From NCBI RefSeq assembly GCF_901000735.1, contig NC_081541.1:31390060-31454059 (forward strand): DNA of 64,000 bases. The letters run 5' to 3'. This document shows positions 48,632 to 60,285 of the stretch, one piece after another. A program made the translations under genes and the position numbers. Within the stretch, counting starts at the first letter, position 1. Each line of letters starts with the position of its first letter. The notes below the pieces were generated by a model. It had not been told where the DNA came from. It was given only the letters and a program-made list of their open reading frames with translations, and made no database searches. The DNA is from Corylus avellana (lineage: Eukaryota; Streptophyta; Magnoliopsida; Fagales; Betulaceae).

Positions 48632-50038
48632 TCATGGATCCGGATGTGGTGTAAACCAACACATTTGACACTGCGTTGGAAGATTGATGCTAGGAAAACA
48701 GCGTTCAATCCTATCGTCATCAAGGTAGAAAACGCCAGATTCTTGGCAAACTATTGGATCAGGAGTATTCAAACCATATGTAAGACTGTCTTCTGAAAAG
48801 TAAATCCGATTCCCAGAAAAACCATTGAAATCTGGAGCTGAAAGAGATGATGACTCGCTTTGTGACACAAATAACATTTTATCACCTATACTAGCTACCC
48901 TAGTGAACGTAAAAGTGGACCAACCAATCTTGAACACTTGATATTTGGTTGTTTTCATGTAATTAAAATCAAACGACAGGTCTTCTTCTTCTTCTTCCTC
49001 ATCCTCATTGTATACTACTGTAAAGAGATTATTCATTAGTGCGCTCACAATCAACAATTCACTGTCCGACTCCACCAAGTGTGATTCCACCCCAATATCC
49101 TTGTGAATAATAATGTCACCGTTAATTTCACAATCCATATCTTCGTAGGGTACACGTCGTGCACTAATATTTGGAATTAGTTTCAAAACGATGGCTTCTT
49201 CACGGCTTCCCAATTCCAAGGTATAACTTGTGAAACTGCCTTCTTCTTCTTCTTCCATCATGTGCATGTGGTGTACTAAAGCGTACAACTTGTCTTCATG
49301 AAACTTGACGTCGAAGTAAGCAGGATATTTATCCTTTAGTCCTTGGAAGACCCTCCATTCCTTATCGCCGACCTTGCAAACCGCTAAAAGGTCAGCCGTC
49401 CGCAACCTGAAAGTTGCTGCAACAATACATTTTGAAAGGTCTGTAGACGATAGTTCAATCTTTCGAATAAAAGAAGTAATGTGGTTTGGATGCCACGCCA
49501 CGTCAACAAAATCCTTGAAAGATGGGATTGTTGACAAGGATGGAAGGTGGCGTTGGAATCCTGAAACGGGATTCAAAAGAAAAACTTGTGGGTCATCTTG
49601 TGTTCCCCTAGCAATAGTTAACCAACCTTTGGAAGATCCAAAACACCAACCTCCCTGCGCCGCCTTAGGTAGCTTTATATTATGAACTATGCCTTCCGAC
49701 ATGCTGAAGAAGCTTAAGGAGTTGCAATTTTGGGCGTGAGGGAGAAGCAGCCATGGTACTGAAGGGGCACTGTGGATGTCTTTTTGCTTCACAATTGATC
49801 TCCAAGATTTGCAAACACCTCCTAACCGAATGCGATCGATTATATTTAGGCGCCCTAAAATCTCACCCATCATATCATCCGGAACTTCATCCCACCGACC
49901 ATACACATGAACAAATGACGGCTTTGGCTTTGACGGCTTTGGCTTTGATTTTTTATTGTTATGGTATAAAATCTGCTTCAGAAACGAGGATACACTGAAG
50001 GAAAGGTAGTCTCCAAGGTTACCGTATAATTCAGCCAT
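48632..50038 (-). CDS. F-box protein with DUF295 (KIB1-like) C-terminal domain
   Basis: Complete single-exon gene of 468 codons on minus, from ATG at 50038 to a stop at 48632. Residues about 49-85 (WDEVPDDMMGEILGRL, then LGGVCKSWRSIV) are a standard F-box, expected to bind SKP1/ASK in an SCF ubiquitin ligase. A beta-rich middle region has the KGWL and FLLNPVSG motifs of plant F-box/kelch-like relatives. The C-terminal part (NRIYFSEDS, then GVFYLDDDRIERCFPS) is DUF295. Long Glu runs at about residues 259-264 and 349-355 come from GAA/GAG repeats. These intronless F-box/DUF295 genes form large, rapidly evolving families; the substrate is unknown. No frameshift or stop is seen, so it is probably functional. 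It starts AELYGNLGDYLSF with a K/P-rich linker (KSKPKPSKPKP) before the F-box. Confidence 0.93.
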   Translation of the reverse strand: MAELYGNLGDYLSFSVSSFLKQILYHNNKKSKPKPSKPKPSFVHVYGRWDEVPDDMMGEILGRLNIIDRIRLGGVCKSWRSIVKQKDIHSAPSVPWLLLPHAQNCNSLSFFSMSEGIVHNIKLPKAAQGGWCFGSSKGWLTIARGTQDDPQVFLLNPVSGFQRHLPSLSTIPSFKDFVDVAWHPNHITSFIRKIELSSTDLSKCIVAATFRLRTADLLAVCKVGDKEWRVFQGLKDKYPAYFDVKFHEDKLYALVHHMHMMEEEEEGSFTSYTLELGSREEAIVLKLIPNISARRVPYEDMDCEINGDIIIHKDIGVESHLVESDSELLIVSALMNNLFTVVYNEDEEEEEEDLSFDFNYMKTTKYQVFKIGWSTFTFTRVASIGDKMLFVSQSESSSLSAPDFNGFSGNRIYFSEDSLTYGLNTPDPIVCQESGVFYLDDDRIERCFPSINLPTQCQMCWFTPHPDP

Positions 50039-51288
50039 AGATGAAACAGAGTGGTACGTAAAGAAGAAAGGAGATATAGAATCAGAAAAATCAATTCTGT
50101 TGATTTTTCTATTCCGTATTTTCTTGTAAAATAATCAAAGAGTCTGCGTGTGTTTTTTTATAGACTAAAGAGTTGAAGTAGACTTGAGCTGTATCTTCTT
50201 ATTTGAATTGATTTGGGAGTTCTGAGAGCTAGAATTGGATCTAGGCTCTTACTCTAATTTAGATTTTGAATATGACTATTTCACATACATTCTCTCGATA
50301 GAACCACACCTTAATTATATCTTCTACTATTAAATTAATAGCTTTGTGAGCCTATCATTGACCCTGAGGACCAATATCTGATGTTGTAGTGTAAAATTAT
50401 TTACATCATATCCTAAAGAAATTAGAAATCATGGCAGAAAAAGAAAAGGTGGACTCATAATACATATTCCTACGAAAAAGATATTTAAAATTTTTAATCC
50501 TAAAACTATGAGGATTCCAACAGAGAAACAATATAGACTCCATCGTGAATCACAATACAATTAACTTTGGCATATATATTAAATTCAAGAAGAAATTCCA
50601 AACCATATGTAATATATTGTTTTAAACTCTAATTTTTTTTTTTTTTTTTTTTTTTTTACACTTCATGGCTTAATTATAACAAGCTATCAACGTGTGCCAA
50701 AAACACAACTTTTTATTTATTTATTATATTCCTATAATAAATACCCCTATTCTCTTAAAAACTAAAATAAAAAATTAAACTAAACTATCTTGTTTTTTTT
50801 TTATTTTTTTATTTTTTATTTTTTAAATAAAAAATACAAAAAGTTTTTTGGGATAAATAAAAATAACTCGTACGATATAAAAAGTATGGGTAAATGCAAA
50901 ATTAGACTGTGGGGTTAGCCTAAATTACAAGTGAACTCAGAGTATTAGACCTAATCAATCTCATACTCCTAGAGATGACCTAGAGGATGAAGATAAAGAA
51001 GATAAACATCAAGTGCCAATAGAACACTTATGATAGGACTCTAGTAGTCAGATAGGGTTTAACTTGCATTGTTATGGTAGAGTTTAAGTTATATATGATT
51101 TCTTACTTATCATTGGCTATATTTACAAACATTGCCATACCATTTAAGATAGCCGGCCAGCATTACACAAAACTCTATATGGCATTAGAGAGTATGAGAT
51201 TAACAAGGCGGTGGCAACGGGGCATGAAGTAGGGTAATAGAGCGGCGGCTAGGGTTTAGGATTTTTCCGGGTTGGGAAAAAACCATCA
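50039..51288. other. Upstream spacer of the F-box gene
   Basis: AT-rich with long T-runs at 50633-50657 and 50794-50824. F-box promoter sequence should lie in the first few hundred bases. No other gene is seen. Confidence 0.5.
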
Positions 51289-51291
51289 TTA

Positions 51292-52502
51292 GGCCCCGTT
51301 TGATTCGCGGATTAGACCCTTGGATTGGACTAACTAACACTAGGTATAGCTAGTCCTTTGTTTGGTAACATTCTATTCCTGGGAATAGCTATTCCCATGG
51401 GATTACTAATCCTATATACACGGGGTTAGCTAAGCCACTCAAAAACGAGTGGCTTAGCTAATCCTTTCCTGTGGGATTAAAATTATCGTGTAAATTTCCC
51501 ACAAAAACCCCACCCTTCTAGCACCCACATCTCTTAAGGAGACTCTGCAAAACGATCTCCATCTCTCAAAGAGCAACGATCTCTCTTCTCTGCGCAAGCG
51601 ATCTCTCTCTCCTTCTCTTCTCTTCGATTTCTCTTATTTGTTTCTTGGTTATTTCATTCTCTCTCTATTTCTTGGATTTTTTTTTTCTTTGTAACGTTTC
51701 TCTGTTTTTTTTTTTTCTTTTGATTCTCTGTATCGTTTCTCTTTGATTCTGTTTAGGCTTTTTTTTTTTATTCTGTTTCTCCATCTCTCTTTCTCTATAT
51801 TTTCTCAGTTTGATTTTTAATTCAATTATATATATATATAACCTATGTTCAAGCGTACAACCTGTGTTCAAGCGTATATATATATACACACACACGCTTG
51901 AACACAGGTTATTCATACCTGTTCAAGCGTGTGTGTGTGTATATATATGTACCCAAAACGTTTCTGAGTTTTTTTTTATTTTTCTTCTGTTTTTTTATTT
52001 CTTTTGATTCTCTGTATCGTTTCTCTTTGATTCTGTTTAGGATTTATTATTTTTTTTTATTCTGTTTCTCCATTCTTTGTATCGTTTCTCTTTGATTCTG
52101 TTTAGGGTTTATTTTTATTTTTTATTTTGTTTCTCCATCTCTCTTTCTCTATACTTTCTTAGTGTGATTTTTAATTTAGTTATATATATAATTGAATTAA
52201 AAATCACACTGATATATATACACACACTTGAACACAGGTTATTCATACATGTTTAAGCGTGTATATATATATAAAATTATATATACATGACATAACTAAA
52301 AAAAAAAAAAATTATAGTAAAATTGTTTATGTTTCAAAAAAAAAAAAAAGAATGAAAGTCCTTAATAATATAAATTGTATTTATATTATAAGGGTATTTT
52401 AGGAAATAAGATCACAATACAATTCCATTCACCAACATATTGCACTGTACCAAACGAAGGAATAGGATTAGGTAGTCTATTCCAACGTTACAACCAAACA
52501 AA
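51292..52502. mobile_element. PIF/Harbinger-like non-autonomous element, right end cut by gap
   Basis: The left end GGCCCCGTTTGATTCGCGGA follows TTA (51289-51291), the target expected for PIF/Harbinger. Sequence next to the gap (AACGTTACAACCAAACAAA) looks like the inner part of the matching right end. Inside are three copies of a TTTGATTCTGTTTAGG block (about 51745, 52027, 52095) and AC/GT-flanked palindromes built from TTCAAGCGT/ACGCTTGAA (51845-52265). No transposase is visible. Confidence 0.55.
51845..52275. repeat. Palindromic and tandem internal repeats
   Basis: TGTTCAAGCGTA units at about 51846 and 51864 are mirrored by ACGCTTGAACACAGGTTATT at about 51892, with another TGTTCAAGCGTG at about 51919. 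A further related pair lies at about 52225-52260. AC and GT dinucleotide runs sit in the arms. Confidence 0.7.
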
Positions 52503-52602
52503 NNNNNNNNNNNNNNNNNNNNNNNNNNNNNNNNNNNNNNNNNNNNNNNNNNNNNNNNNNNNNNNNNNNNNNNNNNNNNNNNNNNNNNNNNNNNNNNNNN
52601 NN
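52503..52602. other. Assembly gap of exactly 100 N
   Basis: 100 unknown bases. A round 100 is a common placeholder for unknown length. It separates a Harbinger-like right arm from the middle of a CACTA transposase gene, so the CACTA left half is missing from the window. Confidence 0.98.
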
Positions 52603-53998
52603 CCCAGTTTTTTCACCAGCATGGTTCATGTTGTGGTGCATCTTGTTCGTGAATGCCGACTCGGTGGACTGGTACAGTATAGGTGGATGTATCCGGCAGA
52701 GAGGTAACATTTTCCCTAAAAGATTAAAACTAAAATTTCTTTGACATTTATTTATTTAATAACAACTATTAGATGTAATAATTGACTAGTTTTGATATGT
52801 AGGAGTCTCGGGGTGTTCAAATCTAGTGTTCGCAATAAAACGGCTCCTGAGGGCTGCATTGCGGAGGGCTACATTGCAACCGAGTTAGTGACGTTCTGTT
52901 CGATGTATTTAGAGAACGCACCGACATTTCACAATAGGCCGCAACGAAACCCGGATGGGCCTAAAGGGGCTGGAGCCCGAGTCGTCCTCGACCGACTCAC
53001 GTTGACACAGATTCACCGTTACATTCTGTTTAACTCGGATGACTTCCTCCAATTGCGGACGTGAGTATTGTGTAATAAAGATATGTATGCTCATATCTCG
53101 CAACAACGTTCGTTGTGAATTAAGTTTAATTGATTTCATTTCAAAATATAGGATGCACAAGGATTCCATAATACAAACCACAAATGGGGGGCGAATGACG
53201 GACGATCAATTGGAAACTCAACATTTTGACCAATTCTGCGATTGGTACCGTGACTACGTAAGACTAATGTCATGCACACCTACTGAATTTCATAATGTTT
53301 CCTCATTGCACTAATTACACTTCGTCGTTGTATATGACTCGTAGGTCGATTGTTCGGACGATCGACGCAGGAAGAATATGGGTGACAAACTAGTAATGCA
53401 TTGTAGAGAGCCGATGGTTTCAGCAGTCCAATATAACAAATATGTGGTCAATGGCAAGTTTTTTCGCACTGTCGAACATGATATTGGAAAGCGGTCTCAG
53501 AATAGTGGCGTGTGTGTGCCGACTGTTGATGGCGAAACATACTATGGGAAGGTAACTCAAATACTCGAGGTGGAGTATTACGACAGGACAAAGTATGTTA
53601 TGTTCAAGTGTGATTGGGCGGACACCACAAGGGACAGAGGATACAAGGTCGACGAGTATGGCATAACACTTGTCAACTTCAAAAACCTTGTCCATAAGGG
53701 GGAGCTGATTAGTGATGAACCGTATGTACTAGTTTCCCAAGTGGAACAAGTTTTTTATGTCAAAGATGAAAGGAACCCAGATTGGGCTTGTGCGGTGAGG
53801 ACTAAACCAAGAAACATATACGACGTTGGTCAGGGCCAAGCGCCTGATGATGATCATGGCAACTATCACGAGAGTGAGCCACTCACTTTAAATAATAATC
53901 AGTTGTGCGATCCGCATGATGACATCCAATATGTCCGACCCGGCTTTGCACCAATTGAGGCGTATGTCAAACGTTTTGAATTAAATATTGTACATTGA
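52603..53998 (+). CDS. CACTA (En/Spm) TNP2-type transposase, C-terminal part (DUF4218 + DUF4216)
   Basis: Visible exons are 52603-52703, 52803-53060, 53152-53257 and 53345-53998; they join in phase with GT-AG borders and end in a stop. The first exons encode DUF4218 (SMVHVVVHLVRE, QYRWMYPAER, EGCIAEGYIA). The last encodes DUF4216 (KRSQNSGV, YYGKVTQILEVEYYDRTKYV, FKCDWADTT, KVDEYGITLVN, QVFYVKDERNPDWACAV). These follow the Transposase_21 catalytic part in TNP2-like proteins of plant CACTA elements; here that part lies in or beyond the gap. The visible exons contain no premature stop, so this stretch looks fairly young. It is the first of two genes of the element, followed 123 bases later by the second. 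Confidence 0.88.
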
Positions 53999-54120
53999 TT
54001 GGTTTGTTATTTATTTGTACATTAATTGTCAATTTTTCTTAGGACTTTGTGGTGAAATTTGGTTACACTATGCACTATACACATAACTAATTGAGTGTGT
54101 GCTGTATTTTGCAGGTTGAA

Positions 54121-56552
54121 ATGAGTGCTCGGGGGAAGTCAAGAGGGCGGAGGGCACAATCTTCTGGGTCAAGATTGCAGCATGACTTTACCGATAGTGA
54201 GGCGCAGGAAGCTGCTATGCTTCTTTAGCAGCAATCAGGGTATCGACCCATACTTCCACAACATGTGGAAGGGCATACACATGCGGGAGGCGACTATGAC
54301 TACGACATTCCTAGCTCTTCGGTTGATCATATCACGGCTTTTCTTGACCCATCCCGTCCGACGGGGCTTACCCAGCTAGGATATCAGAGATATGAGCCTA
54401 CTCCTCGCGACTCAAACGCATCCCCGCATATGCTATCCCCGCCACCCAGATTCACACAAATGGGTTTATTACCGCACGGCTATTTCGATCCGCCGCCACA
54501 CAGCAGCACACCTGTGGATGATACTGAGGCACAGGCCGCTAATGACATGGATGATGGTACAGGTGGCGCGGACAATGAACAGCACAATGACCCTGCTTGG
54601 CCTGCATTGGAGATTGACGAGGTTCGCACGATAGGTATGTATGCATGCTAGTCCGAACCTTAAATATGCACATATTTACGCATGATGGTACATGTAGTTA
54701 ATTACTATATCAATTTAAATAATATATGTGTGATCATTTGTGTGTTAATATATACTTCATCATTGCAGATAGTGATAACAACTTTGAAGTGTTGATCGTA
54801 AGTGACTCGCATAAGTTGTGGGACATTCCCGAAGGAAAAAGGGTCGTTATGGAGTATAATGGGGCGTGGCAGCCTGTAGGACAAAGCGGCAAAAAGTTTA
54901 GACGGATGACTGGCAAGGCGTGCAAGGCCGGGACCTTTATTAGGCTATCTGACAACTGGGATGATGTACCAGAACAATGCAAGGAGGATTTGTTTCAGTC
55001 TTTGATGGTAAGTGTAGATTAGGTGTTATTAATTAATTTATGATATGTACCACTTCTATATTAAATTTATTTTAGGCAATAAGCGTTTTAATACCCTAGT
55101 TTTTAATTGATGCAGCGTTACTTTTACATCATGCCTGGGTCGGATATTACGGCAATTAAGAAGGACGCTTTCAGGGACATGGGCGAGAAGCAGAAGCTTT
55201 TAAGGCACAATTTAAGAAAGAAGCTCAGGATTCAGAGCGACGACACTCCTGGGACAGTGTCGGCAAGGATGGCCCAGACCATTTCAAAGTACAACCCCGC
55301 AGACGTTGAAATATTGTTGGGAAAATGGTGCGATCCCGCTTATCAAGTAAGTCACTTCAAAATATTTGTGTTTTGTTAGTTAAAATTGTTCAATGGTTTA
55401 GTTATTAATAACGTACATATGTTGTATTCGTAGGCTTTCTGTGCGCACATGAAAGAGATACGAGCACAAAATCAAATACCACACTACATCGGCTCGAAGA
55501 GCCTTGCAAGGCTGGCACATGAGGAAGTATTATTCTAACATATATTTCATTGGTGGTTTGAACTTATTGCAGATGCTTAGTACGGGCAAGTCTCCTACGC
55601 GAGCGAAAACTTATATCAAGAGCCATAAAAAGGCAGATGGTAGCTGCCCAAATCCGGTAGTCGCAGCGAGGATTGTAAGTAGCAGACACCTTCTTATGAA
55701 TGTTTATTTATGTAATAATTAACTTTTTGAGTCTTCAAAATTATATATATAACAATGATCGTGTACAGGCTCGAATGGAAGAGTTATTGGAGAATGACCC
55801 TGCGGAACAGGTAGAAGGGCCACATGGGACGATAAGGTGGACACCGGATGATGCTTATGCTCAGGCGCACGACAATAAGCCTGAGTATGCAGGTCGTGTC
55901 CGAGGGGTAAGTAAGAATATTTTGCCTGCGCGCGGCACAATCCACTCATATTATACACCATCCCAAACACGGTCGCAGAACCGTGGTGGTCCAATGGTCT
56001 CGCGTGAAGAATTCGAAAGAGCCATTGAAGCCGAGAGGGAGAAGCACAGAGAGCAAATGGATGCGAGGCTAGCGTAGCAGAGTGCGGAGATTACTGCGGC
56101 GGTGACCGCGCGGGTGACTCAGCAGGTGACTCAGCAGATGGCTGCTCAGATGGCTGCTCAGATGGCGGCGCATGAGGAGCGGATTCGTAGCCTTGAGGGG
56201 TCGAGACGTGTGGGGTCGGAGCCAGAGGTGACGACGATCAGGAATCTGCAAGATGCAGAGTCACCAGCCCGAGTGATTGCGAGATCCTCAGTTGATAGTC
56301 GATCAGGTAACAATATATTTTTTTTATTTCTATTTGAGTAACACGATTATTTTACGAGATGAATATCATTTTAAGGGCTAGTAATTTTGTTTGGTAAATA
56401 AACTTTGTTCGTATCTAACACAATTGTATATAACACAATTGCAACGTAATATATATGCATGTGTAGATGACGTAAGAGTAGAAGCTGAGGACGATGATCA
56501 CAATGAAATCCAACACAAGACGCCGGTTGGACAGAAGTCTCGTTTGTCTTAA
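54121..56552 (+). pseudogene. Second CACTA gene, Ptta/En/Spm-type (Transposase_24-like), with two in-frame amber stops
   Basis: Exons that join in phase are about 54121-54634, 54769-55007, 55116-55346, 55434-55526, 55573-55674, 55769-56306 and 56467-56552. The product starts with a basic region (ARGKSRGRRAQSSGSRLQ), then a Pro/Asp-rich stretch. The conserved core follows: LWDIPEGKRVVMEYN, GQPVG-like QPVGQSGKKF, TFIRLSDNWDDVPEQCKEDL, then PADVEILLGKWCDPAYQ and SPTRAKTYIKSHKKADG. It ends in a coiled-coil-like tail with QQMAAQMAAQMAAHEE repeats. This matches the plant Ptta/En/Spm protein that accompanies TNP2 and probably binds subterminal repeats. TAG stops at 54226-54228 and 56075-56077 interrupt an otherwise open frame, so full-length protein is not expected. 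Confidence 0.8.
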
Positions 56553-57019
56553 CATTATACCCGTCGTTTAGGCACCCCGTAAGTATATATATATATATAT
56601 TTAACTCAAAATAATTTACTATATCTGCATAGTTAGTAAGTTTATATTTGTTGAAGACGCCTCATTAAATAAATGTATATGTGTTTATGTATGTCGTGCA
56701 AATATATGCATAGGTCGTGCAAATATGTATGTCGATATTGTGTATGTGACAATTATTCGATTGTTTTCTCACTTACTTGGACATTGCTTACCTATAAGGA
56801 GTTGATAATATTATATCACAAATGTCAATTAACTAACTAATTGATTGCTTGTTTTATTATTTGCAGTTAGTGCGGAGATGTCGGGAGATAATGGTCATGA
56901 TGTTCACTCGGCTATGGTCGGAGTAGTGTATAACCTTACATGTATATTTGTATAACGTTGCACATTTGCAGTTAGTCTTTTGGATTTTGTATTTGTGTAT
57001 AATCTTAGTTGTAGTGTTT

Positions 57020-57235
57020 GGTTAGTGTTGGATTAATTATGGTAGTTGGATTGTGGTAGATCGACTATATTTGATGTTGGATTGTGGCTATATATACTTG
57101 ATGTTGGATTGTGGATTGTGGCTATATATACTTGATGTTGGATTGATTGTGGCTATTGGATTTGGATTGTGGATGTTGGATTGATCGAATATTGGATTTT
57201 GGATTGTGGATGTTGGATTGATCGTATATTAGGTA
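57020..57235 (+). repeat. TTGGATTGTGG-type short tandem repeats inside the CACTA element
   Basis: Many imperfect repeats of GATGTTGGATTGTGG and GGCTATATATACTTGATGTT lie between the second gene and the subterminal array. Confidence 0.75.
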
Positions 57236-57280
57236 ACGAGCGGAAAAAATTCAAATTTTTTTTTTTCCCCTGTCAAATTT

Positions 57281-57597
57281 GGTAACGTGGCACCACGTTA
57301 CCATTTGGTAACATGGCTTAGTATGCCACGTTACCAAATGGTAACGTGGCAACACGTTACAAAAGAGTAACGTGGCAACACGTTACCAAATTGTAACGTG
57401 TTACCACGTTACCATTTTTTTTAACGTGTCAGAACCTAACACGTTACCAAATGGTAACGTGTCAGAGTCTGGCACGTTACTAAAGTTCCAGTAGCTACGT
57501 CCAATTTCACCACCTGTCAAACACGTTACCATTTACACGTTACTACACTTTAGTAACGTGTAAACACCATATACACGTTACTAATGGTCCGTTGCAA
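57281..57597. repeat. CACTA subterminal repeat array (TAACGTG / CACGTTA)
   Basis: By eye I count about 17 copies of the 7-mer TAACGTG or its complement CACGTTA in roughly 320 bases, often as head-to-head palindromes such as CACGTTACCAAATGGTAACG. Dense subterminal motifs in both orientations are the hallmark binding sites of the TNPA-like protein in En/Spm elements. Confidence 0.9.
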
Positions 57598-57602
57598 AAA
57601 AA

Positions 57603-57618
57603 TTTGATTCTTGTAGTG
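57603..57618 (-). repeat. Right terminal inverted repeat of the CACTA element
   Basis: On minus this reads CACTACAAGAATCAAA, the canonical CACTA terminus. The next three bases on plus (57619-57621, GTG) would be the 3-bp target duplication. The left terminus is not in the window. Confidence 0.88.
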
Positions 57619-57643
57619 GTGGTTAGGCCATATGCGTACATCT

Positions 57644-57901
57644 ATAGAGGTGAAAAGGCAGTTATTGGTTATTGGATAAAATCCCTAACCATAGCTTCTT
57701 AGGTGGTTAGTAAAATCCGCTAACCGCCTAGGCGATTAACCATCCGGCGCTAACCACTTTTTTAAATAAAAAATAAATAAAATAAAAGGTTTTGTTTAAA
57801 AAAAAATAATAATAACTAAAACGATGTCGTTTCATGTATTTTTATATGTTTTATATATGCGGTTAGCGGTTGGCTAATAACCGCCCACCTTCTTACCCCT
57901 A
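57644..57901. mobile_element. hAT-like MITE
   Basis: The left end (TCTATAGAGGTGAAAAGGCA, GTTATTGG) and the right end (opposite strand TTAGGGGTAAGAAGGTGGGC, GGTTATTAG) are imperfect inverted repeats. Subterminal GCGGTTAGCGG motifs are mirrored by CCGCTAACCGCC. It is non-coding, and no clear target duplication was found. Confidence 0.5.
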
Positions 57902-58849
57902 ATAAAGGCTATATATTTTCTGGATTGATTTGATTGTGGAGGACTAGGCTTTATTTATAGAGTTTTACAAGTGATTTCAAAATTTTCAAATGTTAAAAAA
58001 AAATCCTTTAAATTAAGGTATACAAGTAAATATGCAACAAAACAAAATTTAGATTATAAAATGAATTTTCTTCATTTCCCTCGAAATGAAGAGGATCCTA
58101 TTATATGTGGTCTATGCATATTATAACTTTTTGTCAATCAATGGTTCGATTTTACATGCCATGATTTTACAGGTACTTATTGGTGCTAACAAGGTTTTGG
58201 CTTCAGCCCTTTACTATAACCATTAATGGTTCAAATTTTGTCCTGAATTTTTGTTCTGTGACCAATTTATTTTCCTTATTTTTTTTTTCTTGATTGATTG
58301 TTTAGGGTTCCTTTGATCTGGTTAGAAACCAACTAGCCTTCTGTTCGAGGTTGGAAGAAAAAGTGGTCATAGAGGACACCGGAGCTTGCTGGGACAAACC
58401 CATCAGACCGGTTAAACCCATATATAATTAGTGGTTATGTTAGGGGTCTAATAATAGATGTATTTTAGGATTAAAATACCTTAGAATAATATGTTATCTT
58501 TATTGATAACATTAGATTATGGATTAGAATTTAAATATTAGAGATAAGTATTATCATTAGAGTAGTTTATTTTACTAAGTCTTTTATTTTTACTATGCAT
58601 TGTAATTGTCTATTTAAAGACATCAAGCTCATTAATAAAAGAATTAGAGAATTAATCACAAACCTTGAGTTTTGAACGCTTACATATCTATTTACTTCAC
58701 GAAACTTACAAATCTGCATTTTGAACGCTTTTCAGGCAATCACTGTTGGGACATTATGTATGGTACGTACTCTTTGCTCTTATTGTGATTTTACAGACTA
58801 CTGATCCAGACTGAATTACTAAGTAGCTGCCGAGTTCGAGTCTACTGTG

Positions 58850-59274
58850 ACTTACTCTTTCCTGAGTTTCTGCTGTGCAGTTGCTAACAAGGGATTTGAG
58901 TAGTTATCCTTTTTGAGATCTTAGGATCCTAAGATCGTAGGATTTGGTAGTTATAGATATCATCGAATTTGAATATATGTATGCAATCTGCGTATATCAT
59001 ATTTGATTCGTATTTTGAATAGATTTGATAGCCTTTTGAATGTTGGGATAAGATCACTTATCTATTTGGAATATATTAACATTTGTATTTGCAAAGTGTC
59101 CGAGTTGTCCTTGTTACCGAGACCAATTTGCCCAAGTTATTAGTCTCGGATTCACAGGTCTCAAAAGTTGAGGGTCTCGGGCCTGACTGTGTGAGACCTA
59201 TCGGGGCTTTGATCTTTCCATGCTTAGGGCCTGAGGCCCGCTGGGCCTTGAAGAGGTTGATCCATGACCCAACA
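58850..59274 (-). mobile_element. Truncated gypsy LTR, duplicate of 61104-61799
   Basis: Very similar to the part of the LTR from CCTGAGTTTCTG to GATCCATGACCCAACA. The LTR 3' end (in element orientation) is missing. Confidence 0.8.
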
Positions 59275-59775
59275 ACATTAAATAAAACACAAGAAAAGCA
59301 AGCACATAATTCCTAGTAGCTATTTCTAATGCGAATTATACCTGTTAATTAAGATCTCAAACCATCAACCTTCTATCGTCTGTTGACGATACCAACACCG
59401 TCTCTCATGGTTAGGATCCCATTCTACCTGGAATACTTCCTCTCTGTAAGAATTAAGAATCAAATCAAGGGTACAAAAAATAAAATAAAATAAAATAAAA
59501 TAAAATAAATGATGAGTTGACTTCTTCAATATGGTCATCAGAATTAGATCAATAAAAACTAGGAAATGACGCGTGAACGTGCCGACTCTTGTTCACGCGT
59601 CATATATGAAACAAGAGACCAAATGAACAAGGATATAAACATAAGTACGTACTTGTACATTTGGAGCCAGTACCCAGTAGCCCGCTACAAGAAGATCAAT
59701 CTTCTTTTGCCCAATTAATAAAAAAGAAATTAACCAAGAAAACGAAAGAAAACAAAAGAAAGCTATAAAATGAAA

Positions 59776-59808
59776 GACCAAGTGGCTGTCTAAGACAACC
59801 ACTTGGTC
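59776..59808. repeat. 33-bp near-perfect palindrome
   Basis: GACCAAGTGGCTGTCT and AGACAACCACTTGGTC are inverted with one mismatch around a single central A. The same palindrome, slightly shorter, recurs at 62230-62259. Confidence 0.9.
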
Positions 59809-60285
59809 TAATAATAAAGGTACTTTAGGATTAAAATACCTTAGGATAATATGTTATCTTTATTGATAACATTAGATTAGAGATAAGTATTATCATTAGA
59901 GTAGTTTATTTTACTTAGTCTTTTATTTTCACTATGCACTGTAATTTTCTATTTAAAGACATCAAGCTCATTAATAAAAGAATCAGAGAATTAATCCCAA
60001 ACCTTGAGTTTTGAACGCTTACAAATCTATTTACTTCACAAAACTTACAAATCTACATTTTGAACGCTTTTCAGGCAGTCACTGCTGGGACATTATGTAT
60101 GGTACGTACTCTCTGCTCTTATTGTGATTTTACTCTAACTAGTTTTTGCAGCATTTCAAAGTACAGCTAAGGCAGGGGGTCCTACTGCTGCTGCAGTTGG
60201 GCGAAGACTACTGATCCAGACTGAATTACTAAGTAGTGCTTGGACTACTATATATGTATCTACTTTTTTTTTTTTTTATCGGTAT

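Noticed and set aside
52375..52710. Open frames on both strands running through the N block
   Set aside because: They exist only because unknown bases are not read as stops. Only the part after 52602 on plus is real coding sequence (CACTA DUF4218).
58437..58797. Complete copia-type solo LTR
   Set aside because: TGTTAGGGG start and TTAATAAAAG polyadenylation-like words are suggestive, and it recurs at 59805-60134, but I could not find matching ends, a primer-binding site or target duplication. It is reported only as part of the duplication.
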